NCBI GenBank assembly: GCA_027600665.1
Contig: JADGJL010000808.1
Coordinates: 1 to 13,532 of the forward strand
From: Irineochytrium annulatum
Lineage: Eukaryota > Chytridiomycota > Chytridiomycetes > Chytridiales > Chytridiaceae
DNA: 13,532 nucleotides
Direction: 5' to 3'
Shown here: positions 6,762-13,532 of the stretch, piece after piece
How the letters are laid out: each line of letters starts with the position of its first letter
Position numbering within the stretch: position 1 is the stretch's first letter
Position numbers and translations under genes: made by a program
The notes under the pieces: model-generated
Seen by the model: the letters and a program-made list of their open reading frames with translations, nothing else
The model's database searches: none
Told to the model about the DNA's origin: nothing

Positions 6762-9672
6762 CTAACTAAGATTCTCAAGAACCTGAATGACATCCTTAAC
6801 ACTGTCTACGTAGTAAAAGGCCTCCGTCTGTTTCTTCCCCACGGTCGTGGTAAAAGCACCAACACCGTACTCTTGCCCAATGTAATGGAACAAGGGTTCA
6901 TCGGTCTTGCCGTCGCCGATCGCAACAATCGTGAGCTCGTCAGGTTGCAGGTCGAGGTCCTTTAAGATCGACCGCCCCGCAGTGGCCTTACCCACAAGAC
7001 TGGGCCCTACCTCCAAAGTCTTGCTACCAAAGATCATTTGACACGCCATATGGCTCAAAATCGTGTCGAGGTTCGACTGAAAATAAGCAAATAAGGCACT
7101 GTAAGGACTTATTGTTTCCGATAAAATCAAACCTGAAGTTCCGCCGCCTGCCAACTTCCATATTCGACGTCCGCGTTCGTATAGTTCCAGGTAATGTTGA
7201 TCTCCTTCTCCTCGATAAACGATCCGGGCGTGCGCTCGGTATAGTGTTGGAAGAGCGGGCGGATCGTCTCCCTCCACGACGATTTAGTGTCCCCGGACAA
7301 CACCGTCCACCCATTGTCGATCTTGCGAGGACCCCTCGGGTGGGAGCTCTGCGACTGACGGTCCACGTTGTCACTGGAAATAGAGCGAGGCAGCGACCGC
7401 GCATCATCGTCGTCGTCCGACAGTATCCTCTCCAGCTTTTTCGGGTGGCGGTAGAAGCAGCCATGCTCCGCCGCAAGACCGACCCCGGTCTCGTTGAACC
7501 ACAAGTCCAAGTAATGCCTAGAGCGTCCGGATAGAATGTACACGTAATAATCAGGTACGTCCGAGAGCCTCTTCACCATGTCGACAATCCTGGGCGAAGG
7601 CTGCGCATACTCCGGAAGCTTATGGCTTTCCATAAGCGTTCCATCGTAATCCAAAAAGATAACCTAAGATAGCTTAGCTCAGAGTACGGCCAAAAAAATA
7701 ACGCACCTTCTTAGTAGGCGAGTGCCGGAGGCTCGTGATTTTATCAAACGGCAGTTTCATGAAGTTCCTTGGGAACTCAACAGACACGCGCTAGATAGTT
7801 GTTAGCGTACCGACAACAAAAAATGTAAGTGAACTATCACCTGCAGCTCCATCATGAAAGCCTTGCCCCAATGCGACGCCGTGTACTTCTCAACGTAACG
7901 GTGGAGCTTTTGATGCTTCTCAGCCCGGGATTCCTCTGACATACTGACAGCCTCATAGATAGCGTCGGCCAACATCGCCTTGTCCCATGGGTTGACCAGC
8001 AACGCGCCTGAAATCAATTAGCTCAACAATATTGAGAAAACGCTACCGTTGAGTGACTGCGCCGCTCCGGCGAACTCGCTGAGGATTAAAACGCCGTTCT
8101 TGCTTTTCTGATCCGAAGGGTTAATGCCACAAGACAAAATGTAGACCAACCTGAGACGCAATGTACTCGTAACTAACAAGGTTCATCCCATCCCTCGTCG
8201 AGGTCACCAGGCATGCGTCACCGATCGAGTAAAGGGAGACGAGATCGTCGAAGTTGACACTCTTATGCAGGAAGTGGATCGGCGTGAACTCGATGGTGCC
8301 GAAGCGCCCATTAATGCGGCCGACAAGCCCGTTGACGACATTCTGAAGTTGTTGGTACTCCTCGACATCCTGGCGCGATGGGACAGCGACTTGAATAAGC
8401 ACGACCTTGCCAACCCACTCCGGGTGATCGGAGAGGAACTGCTCGAAAGCGAGGAGCTTCTGCGGGACGCCTTTGATGTAGTCTAAACGGTCGACGCCGA
8501 CGAGAACCTTGATGCCATTGAATCGCTCCTGAAGGCCGTTGATGCGCTTAATGATCGACTCCTTCTTCAGGCCGTCGAAGAACTTCACGGGGTCAATACC
8601 GATCGGGAAGGGTCCGACGTGGACCTGACGGCCCTCGAACTCGACGCCGTTCGAAACTGAGTGTAGACCCAATATCCGAGTGCAGCTTGACAGGAAGTGC
8701 CGGGCGTAGTCATACGTGTGCTTTGCAGTTGCTTTAGACCAGTACATTTATTCCAAGACTTACGAAGCCGATCAGATCACTTTGAAGAACGCCAAGGAGA
8801 ATCTGCTTCCGAACAGGCAAAATTCGATAAATCTCCGACGACGGGAAAGGCGTGTGCAGGAAGAACCCGATCTTCACGTTCGGCATATCGGTCAGCTTCT
8901 CGCGAAGCAGCGACGGGAGGAGCATGAGATGGTAGTCCTGAATCCAAATCATGTCGCCGTCTTGAACGTGTTTCGCGAGCGCTTCGCAGAACGCGACGTT
9001 GACCTGTTGATAGGCCTCCTATTTGAAGTATTAAACGCTAGGCAGCAAGAACGGTGAAGGAACAACGTTCCCGAAACGTACCCAGTACTCTTCGTCAAAG
9101 TTAACATCGCCGACTTGGTAGTGGAACAACGGCCAGAGAATGCTGCCATAAACGGTCATTCCTCTAAACGTCAATCAGCTTACTTACCTGTTCGAGAAGC
9201 CGTTGTAGTGCAAATCAGCGAGCTGGTCCGAAACGAAGACAGGGACGGCCGAGTGATCCTCCGCGAGACGGTCTACGACGAGCTCGCGCTCGCTCGGGTT
9301 TGGAATTTCCAAACCGGGCCATCCAAACCAAGTGAACTTCATGTTGACGCCCGAGAGCGCCGACACCAGCCCACCGGAACTCATTGAAAACTTCCATTGG
9401 TCCTTGGCATCCTTCGTTATCGTGATGGGGAGGCGGTTCGAGACGACGATGAGGCGCGTGGATGGGCCAGACTCGTTTGGGCGGGAGGCGGGCATCGTGC
9501 TTTGATCGGAAACAACGTCGCTCAAAGATGGAAGTGGAGGACCGTTGGGCTTCTCGGTCGCGGTGACCTCGGGGGAGTTCTTCGTCAGCGACCTCACGGA
9601 GGAGTTGGAGTTCTTGCGGAAGGGCTTTGTGCTCGCGAGTTGACTCCACCAAGTCTTGACGGTCGGGTCCAT
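6762..9672 (-). CDS. Trehalose-6-phosphate synthase/phosphatase fusion (GT20 + HAD)
   Basis: Nine exons, read downwards: 9672-9188, 9142-9082, 9018-8764, 8720-8151, 8107-8047, 8007-7841, 7790-7707, 7663-7133, 7076-6762. The eight introns are only 39-63 nt, and all phases agree (842 residues). The synthase makes trehalose 6-phosphate from UDP-glucose and glucose 6-phosphate; the phosphatase releases trehalose. Residues 1-72 are Ser/Thr-rich. The GT20 part (about 73-555) keeps VVSNR (R80), FGWPG (W118), HYNGFSN (Y156), W165, IQDYHL (D210), FLHTPFPS (H237), VDRLDYIKG (R345, K350) and TRDGMNLVSYE (D444, E452). These match the active-site set of OtsA. The phosphatase part starts with VIFLDYDGTL (562-571), then ILSGRS, AEHGCF and RTPGSFIEE. 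Later motifs depart from consensus: TWNYT for TWHYR, EVGPSLVGKA for EVRPxxxNKG, GDGKTDE for GDDxTDE. An acidic/Ser-rich insert of about 40-50 residues follows HGCFYRHP. The fusion resembles yeast Tps2 in layout but Tps1 in its intact synthase site. Confidence 0.95.
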
Positions 9673-9820
9673 TCGGGTGAGGGATGTGGAGACCGAAATT
9701 AGTTTGCGAAACTGGCAAGTGATTGAAGCGTCAAGATCGATGCTCCTTTTTGACAGTGCAGTGGCTGATTGAACACATTATTATTGACATGGATATTGTC
9801 CCATTCAATTTACGCCGTAA

Positions 9821-9832
9821 TATATAACGTCA
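9821..9832 (-). promoter_or_regulatory. Candidate promoter of the trehalose gene: TGACGT next to TATATA
   Basis: On the minus strand TGACGT (9832-9827), a CRE/ATF-type core, abuts TATATA (9826-9821), about 150 bp upstream of the start codon at 9672. No AGGGG stress element was found nearby. The motifs are seen; their use is inferred. Confidence 0.35.
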
Positions 9833-9838
9833 CGCATC

Positions 9839-10058
9839 TTGTCCCTCCAAATTTTTGTGCGGAGTGGTGTTCTCCGGCAACGACAAGTAGCCACCGTCGT
9901 CCATATCGCCCGCTGGCACAGCAGCAACCAGGCGCACACGCACGACCAGCTTGCCATGGACGTGCTGTGTCGCGTAGCTCGACATGACTCCCATTACCGT
10001 TCGCTTTCATCAAAGCGCTTCCCAGGGAGGTGGCGCCCGACGTGGAAAAACGCCCTAA
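9839..10058. other. Stretch without a supported gene, up to the transposon end
   Basis: Together with 9673-9838 (promoter and 5' UTR of the trehalose gene) this makes 386 bp without a convincing exon. Several overlapping frames are open on both strands, none with a recognisable domain. A short plus-strand frame from an ATG at 9984 (MTPITVRFHQSASQGGG...) ends on the TAA at 10056-10058, just before the TIR-like end. It could be the start of a gene cut by the insertion, but 24 codons are too few to support that. Confidence 0.35.
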
Positions 10059-10151
10059 GGCCTTGTTTGGCAGCGCAGCGGTGATTAGTATTTTTGAAAA
10101 TTTTCCAAAAATCCGATGACAGGATTTACCAAAAATTCGCAAGAATCCGCT

Positions 10152-10212
10152 GGCTGTTTGGCAGATTCGTAAATGCTCACAAAGTTGCAGAATTTGTGTG
10201 AGGCTGTTTGGC
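10152..10212 (+). repeat. Subterminal direct repeats, GGCTGTTTGGC x2
   Basis: GGCTGTTTGGC occurs at 10152-10162 and 10202-10212, exactly 50 bp apart. The TIR-like end at 10059 carries the related CTTGTTTGGC. Repeated subterminal motifs of this kind commonly bind the transposase or its partner protein; that role is inferred here. Confidence 0.55.
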
Positions 10213-10272
10213 TGCTGAAAATTCCTAGCCGGATTCTGCAAAATCCGTGAAAATCCCAATCCCACCTCGAGA

Positions 10273-10295
10273 CCGGGATTTTGTGAAAATCCCGG
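10273..10295. repeat. Perfect palindrome with 10-bp arms
   Basis: CCGGGATTTT, a GTG loop, then AAAATCCCGG. It sits 23 bp upstream of the transposase start codon, amid other GATTTT/AAAATCC copies from 10120 onwards. It could be a binding site or could form a hairpin in DNA or RNA. Confidence 0.7.
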
Positions 10296-10318
10296 CGTTG
10301 TCAATCATTCCAACCATA

Positions 10319-11406
10319 ATGATGACTGACGAGGTCAACTACAGCGATGAAGATGCTGCTCCCATCATAGATCTTGCACCCGTCCTTGCAGAGATCCAGA
10401 TATTGGAAGACGAGGAGATGGAGTACCATCTGATTGATTACCCCACCGAGGAGGACGATGAACGGGCGCTCAGTCGCGATGCACGCCGCAACCACCTTCT
10501 CAGCCTTGTTGTGGTGACCATCGCCATGTTGAGTATTGAGAAGACTCCCGAGCATACCTCCATCCTCACTGGGGATCGTTGGTTGAAGGAGCAGCTGGAT
10601 GGTCATCGCAACGGGATGCATCAGAACTTTCGTATCGGCAAACAACTTTTCCTGAAGCTGTCGGATGAACTGGCTGCAACAGGACGTCTGCGACGCAGCC
10701 GCTACAAGACGCATTACGAGCAGGTTGCCCATTTCCGGTATAATTTGGTCTGACGCCATCCGTTAGGTCGCAATCTTTCTTTACATGATCGCTCACAGCT
10801 CGTCGAACCGCGACTTGCAGAATCGATTTCAGTGCAGCGGCGAAACAATTCACGCTTCTGTGCATGGCGTTATCAATGCGCTGTGCAGTATCTACGGACG
10901 ATACGTGAAGATACCGGACGAACAGTCACCGGTTCCCTCCCGCATCAAGGACAACAAAAAGTTTCATCTGTTCTTGACATGTATTGGAGCTCTCGATGGC
11001 TCTCACATCGGAGCATCCGTTCCAACAGCCGAGCAGGCATCGTGGCGCAATCGCTAAATCTCTCTCTGCCAAAATGTTCTTGTGTGCGTGGGAATTGACG
11101 ACAACCTCACTATGCCCTGGCTGGATGCGAGGGCTCAGCGCACGATCAATTAGTTCGGCAAGACACTCGCATGAAAGGTTTTGAAGTCCCCGCTTCTATG
11201 ACATGGTGGTGCAGCTCACCAAAGAGGAGCAGGATAGTCTTACGATACTTGATCACGAGCTTGCTGCAGCGAGCAATGAGCAGGGAAACGACGACGCGAG
11301 CAACAACCCTGAGAAGTCGCGTATGCTTGCCCTTAGGGACAACATAGCGAAGGGCATGTGGGAGGAGTATGAGAAGCTTAAAACACACCGGCGAAGTATA
11401 GTTTAG
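10319..11406 (+). pseudogene. PIF/Harbinger (HARBI1-like, DDE_Tnp_4) transposase pseudogene
   Basis: Exon 1 (10319-10723) gives an acidic N-terminus and a helix-turn-helix-like part (HQNFRIGKQLFLKLSDEL). A 43-nt intron (10724-10766) restores the family motif EQ|VAIFLYMIAHSSSNRD. Then come LQNRFQCSGETIH and CIGALDGSHI, whose first catalytic Asp is encoded at 10995-10997. Three lesions are visible. A TAA at 11055-11057 stands where WRNR is normally followed by Lys. A one-base loss near 11110-11115 shifts the frame before YALAGCEGSAHDQ, whose second catalytic Asp is at 11144-11146. After KGFEVPASM the sequence jumps to the family's C-terminal end (VQLTKEEQDSL ... RDNIAKGMWEEYEKL). The part with the third acidic residue and the VIERxFG region, probably well over 100 residues, is gone. 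It is therefore inactive. The remaining identity to consensus suggests a fairly recent loss. Confidence 0.88.
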
Positions 11407-11677
11407 CTCGAATATTGATGGCCCTTTGTATTTGAGACAAAATAAAAGATTAAATACAAACAAATAAGTTACGCTAAAAGCGAAGTGCAGCGAGGCGAGA
11501 AGGAAGCTAATCACACTAATAGACAATACAATTTGGAAGAAAGTAAAAAGGCGCCAGAAAGAAAAATAAATTACACGGACGAAAGGACACAGCATACCGA
11601 AGTGAAAAAAAAAAGTACAACAATAAAAAAATCAGGAACAAACCAAATGGCAAAGAACAAAATACAATCACTACAAA
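11407..11677. other. AT- and A-rich spacer
   Basis: A-rich plus-strand DNA follows the transposase remnant, including AAAATAAAAG after its stop. The frame open at 11485-11772 translates to a low-complexity Lys/Thr/Asn-rich string with no motif, so I take it as a by-product of A-richness. The left part may be the 3' UTR of the old transposase. Confidence 0.4.
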
Positions 11678-11863
11678 CTACCTGGGATCCTCAGGCAACA
11701 ACGTATCCACCCACTCTATCTGCTCGTCCGCTGCGAAGGCCAAAAACATCTCGGCAGTCGAAGGCTCGTTGAAGAATAACCTAAGGGCTCTGACCAAAAA
11801 TAAAATTAGGTGAGAGAAGTTAGCGAGCGCAAACTTATTGTAGCACTTCCTAGAGTCATTATC
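11678..11863 (-). pseudogene. C-terminal fragment of a possible transposon accessory (Myb/SANT-like partner) protein
   Basis: Behind a good 3' splice site (TTCTCCGCAG, minus strand) 61 codons are open to a TAG at 11678-11680. The end reads ALRLFFNEPSTAEMFLAF and then ADEQIEWVDTLLPEDPR. From memory this resembles the conserved C-terminus of the second protein in fungal PIF/Harbinger elements (FxxDxSxAExFLAF...W). Such elements carry the transposase and a DNA-binding partner, often on opposite strands, which fits the convergent position here. No N-terminal part is found next to it. A second acceptor-like TTAG (minus strand, just before GTTATTC) may shorten the true exon. The family call is an inference; the fragment could be chance coding. 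Confidence 0.35.
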
Positions 11864-11942
11864 CTGCGGAGAATGGGTTGAAAACTGTCTCCTAGGACTC
11901 TGTACAATTACAAGAACACATTTACAATAATACAATTTACAC

Positions 11943-11973
11943 CTTCATACTCACTTTACATCTTCATACTCAC
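11943..11973 (+). repeat. Short direct repeat CTTCATACTCAC x2
   Basis: Two identical 12-mers at 11943-11954 and 11962-11973, 19 bp apart, lie in AT-rich sequence upstream (minus strand) of the fragment at 11678-11863. This is probably a local duplication. Confidence 0.6.
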
Positions 11974-12151
11974 CCAACCGCAAGCCCTTTATCTTTAGCG
12001 CGTGCCCGGCTGCATATGCGCTGGCATTTGACTGTAGCGCGCGCCCCTTGCGGCACAATGCCCGTAGAAGCTGGTGAGCAGGTCTCCCAAGCAACGGTCG
12101 ATATAGAAATATATTCGACTATGCCCATGAGTGCAGCGACTCGTGGATGAA

Positions 12152-12600
12152 TGTAGATAGCTTAGTTATGTGTTCAGTAGTTAGTTTAGTTGCTTAGCTA
12201 TTTATTTAGTTAGTTTCGCTTATTTTATTGTTTATTCATTTAATTGTTTATTTTATATTCAGCTATAGATAGATAGTGTTAGATAGGACTTAGTCGATTT
12301 ATTGCACATAGACCCTTGTACCCTAGTAACCTACCACCCCTTAGTTATAGATATACCTGCTTGTAAGGTCATCCTTTGTTTGGAGGTGGGCAGCGGCGGT
12401 CTCCTGCTTTGAGAAGTAGATGATGGGGCCAGTGACCACCTAGGAGGCCCTCTGGGGTGAGAGCAGATGGACGGAGGCCCTTGCACTGCCCAGAAGAGCC
12501 TAGGAGCCTAGTCATGGTTCTCTCAATAAAAGCCCGTTGACCCATATACGAAGAATACCCATCGTTGATTCCTGCGTCACTATCCCCTCTTGAGACCACA
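12152..12600 (+). mobile_element. Possible solo or degraded LTR
   Basis: An AT-rich block starting TGTAGATAG is followed by GC-richer DNA. AATAAA (12525-12530, in TCTCAATAAAAGCCC) comes about 70 bp before an end at GAGACCACA. TG...CA limits with a poly(A) signal near the 3' end suit an LTR with U3, R and U5. Nearby downstream, TGGTACGAGCC (12619-12629) and TGTATCAGATCCCC (around 12678) recall the initiator-Met primer site TGGTATCAGAGC. No second LTR, target duplication, gag or pol was found, so this is weak. Confidence 0.25.
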
Positions 12601-13341
12601 CCCTATTGAGCCTCCCGCTGGTACGAGCCGTTTGTACGCGACCTTGGGTGAAGGACGCCGACGGACCTGCTCCAGGGTTGTATCAGATCCCCTCTTTTGG
12701 GTCGAGCTGTATCGACGCGAGACTGTGTCGGGGCCAGATGTGACGTGGACGGGCTGGAGCTAACCGAACAGATATACGAATAAATAGTTGTTGTGCAAAA
12801 CACCGAAGGGAGGAGGGGTTTGAATGATGGACCACGTCGAACTGTCGTGTCAGCACACGGCACGGGAACGAGCTATGCCCTAGGCCAGATCCGCTGAGGC
12901 TCGGATGACACAACAACCTATTGTGATTACGGTATTACCTTTTTTTATTGTTTTCTTGCCTCTATTACTTTGATATGTTTTCTTCTGGTCTCGTTACTTT
13001 CCTTTCAGTCTTTTCAGTTATTTCCTTTATTCGCGTTGCACCACAACTACAAGCTCGCTGGCGCCAACCCTCTGCGGATAACGGTTACCTTGCCGTTTGG
13101 GTTCCAGCGCTATCACTAACATCTACATTTACACTTACACTTTCAATTACATGTATCGAAGCTCATTCAACACCACCTAGCAGGCGCACGTCTCGGAGCG
13201 GTGACTTGAACTGCGCATAATGAGCACACGTCAGGTAAACTCTGTCATCCCCCTTCATTCTTTTTTTTACACGGATGTTTGTGGGTCGGAGGCACTGTGA
13301 ACCCGGCTGTGACTTCACATGAGGAACAATTGAACAACAAC

Positions 13342-13532
13342 TTACGCAAAAAAACAGGCCCGACGGACTCGTGAAGTGTCCTTCAGGTCGCACACAATCG
13401 CCACCGCGTGCGCCTTCATATCATCCATCTTCTTCTCCTCCATCAGCGACGCCCGAGCCACCCCAGCTCCGTCAAGGAACCCAACAAGGTTCGCAACCGA
13501 AGACTTCATCGACGGCGTCCTCTCCCTTCCGC
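13342..13532 (-). CDS. Partial coding exon running off the window, possible transposon accessory protein
   Basis: The minus strand is open from the window end to a TAA at 13342-13344, about 62 codons of GC-rich, well-biased sequence. It includes SSVANLVGFLDGAG, a basic/acidic helix SLMEEKKMDDMKAHAVAIV and CDLKDTSRVRRACFF. The stop overlaps a perfect GTAAGT donor (13345-13340), so splicing there is likely and the stop may not be used. The Lys/Met/Asp-rich helix before a 'VxIVxxL' stretch resembles, from memory, the region before the C-terminus of Harbinger partner proteins. That would make it an upstream piece of the same kind of protein as 11678-11863. No start codon can be set. Confidence 0.42.
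   Translation of the reverse strand, partial: GRERTPSMKSSVANLVGFLDGAGVARASLMEEKKMDDMKAHAVAIVCDLKDTSRVRRACFFA

Larger units (their letters stand above)
10059..11406 (+). mobile_element. PIF/Harbinger DNA transposon relic (left end and transposase part)
   Basis: The left end is taken as GGCCTTGTTTGGC at 10059-10071, preceded by TAA (10056-10058). A G/C-rich TIR start and a 3-bp T/A target site are typical of PIF/Harbinger elements. Inside lie 11-bp subterminal repeats, a palindrome and then a decayed DDE transposase. I could not find an inverted copy of the TIR to the right, so the right end is undefined; 11406 is only the end of the transposase remnant. The element may extend to the minus-strand fragments at 11678-11863 or beyond the window. 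Confidence 0.65.
11936..13341. other. Long gene-free, probably transposon-derived region
   Basis: No convincing exon is seen in 1.4 kb. The left part (12160-12280) is a TTAGTTAG/TTTATT-rich simple sequence. The centre (12360-12930) is GC-richer with many short interrupted frames on the minus strand, as in old repeat DNA. The right part (12935-13160) is T-rich. A minus-strand stretch at 13163-13240 could be a last exon of the partial gene at the window end (it would read YLTCAHYAQFKSPL and stop), reached through the GTAAGT donor at 13345 and an AG near 13237. Confidence 0.4.

Noticed and set aside
7112..7534. Plus-strand 140-codon frame within the trehalose gene
   Set aside because: It lies opposite the phosphatase exon, which has clear HAD motifs in the minus frame.
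9810..10304. Minus-strand 164-codon frame spanning the transposon end
   Set aside because: It runs from host sequence across the TIR-like end into repeat DNA, has no known motif, and its right half is made of AAAATCC-type repeats.
10741..10753. Early stop in the transposase frame (NLV then TGA)
   Set aside because: A 43-nt GT-AG intron at 10724-10766 removes it and restores the family motif VAIFLYM, so it is not a true lesion.
11146..11595. Minus-strand 149-codon frame with apparent membrane segments
   Set aside because: The hydrophobic Phe/Leu-rich translation comes from A-rich plus-strand DNA and overlaps the transposase remnant on the other strand.
11943..11973. CRISPR-like or tandem array
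   Set aside because: Only two 12-bp copies exist and the DNA is eukaryotic; no array structure is present.
13352..13362. AAACAGGCCC as a possible right TIR of the Harbinger element
   Set aside because: It matches the inverted left end only loosely, is not followed by TAA, and lies within a well-biased coding exon.

Overview
This window looks like nuclear DNA of a filamentous basidiomycete, probably an Agaricomycete. Genes are packed on both strands, split by very short GT-AG introns (39-107 nt), and GC-rich in exons. Protein families that can be recognised (a RanBPM/Gid1-type SPRY protein, a GT20 trehalose enzyme, a PIF/Harbinger transposase) all fit this. The assignment rests on gene style and families only; no rRNA or tRNA gene is seen.

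Left part (1-3550). The 3' end of an unidentified plus-strand gene (1-234) is followed by a minus-strand, four-exon gene (390-1003). Spliced, this encodes a 134-residue secreted, probably GPI-anchored protein whose C-terminal CC-x4-CN signature and six cysteines match an Ly6/uPAR three-finger domain. It is the most unusual gene here. A 362-bp divergent spacer separates it from a five-exon plus-strand gene (1366-2285) for an unrecognised 223-residue protein. Next is a two-exon gene (2430-3547) for a 347-residue single-pass membrane protein with a Ser/Thr-rich ectodomain and a Q/Y-rich cytoplasmic tail.

Middle part (3550-9840). A four-exon plus-strand gene (3890-6016) encodes a 629-residue RanBPM/Gid1 (Vid30) homologue with SPRY, LisH, CTLH and CRA regions, the scaffold family of the GID/CTLH ubiquitin ligase. 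Convergent to it across 745 bp, a nine-exon minus-strand gene (6762-9672) encodes an 842-residue trehalose-6-phosphate synthase/phosphatase fusion. All the substrate-binding residues of the synthase half that I could place are intact. The phosphatase half keeps its nucleophile motif but has changes in other conserved motifs. Both genes belong to carbon and stress metabolism, but nothing shows co-regulation.

Right part (9840-13532). This is transposon-derived, largely gene-free sequence. A PIF/Harbinger relic starts at a TIR-like end (10059) after a TAA, carries subterminal repeats and a palindrome, and contains a transposase pseudogene (10319-11406) with a nonsense codon, a frameshift and a large internal deletion. 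Two minus-strand coding fragments (11678-11863 and 13342-13532, the second running off the window) may be pieces of the accessory protein of such elements. Between them lies AT-rich and possibly LTR-derived sequence. A nested-transposon history is my inference.
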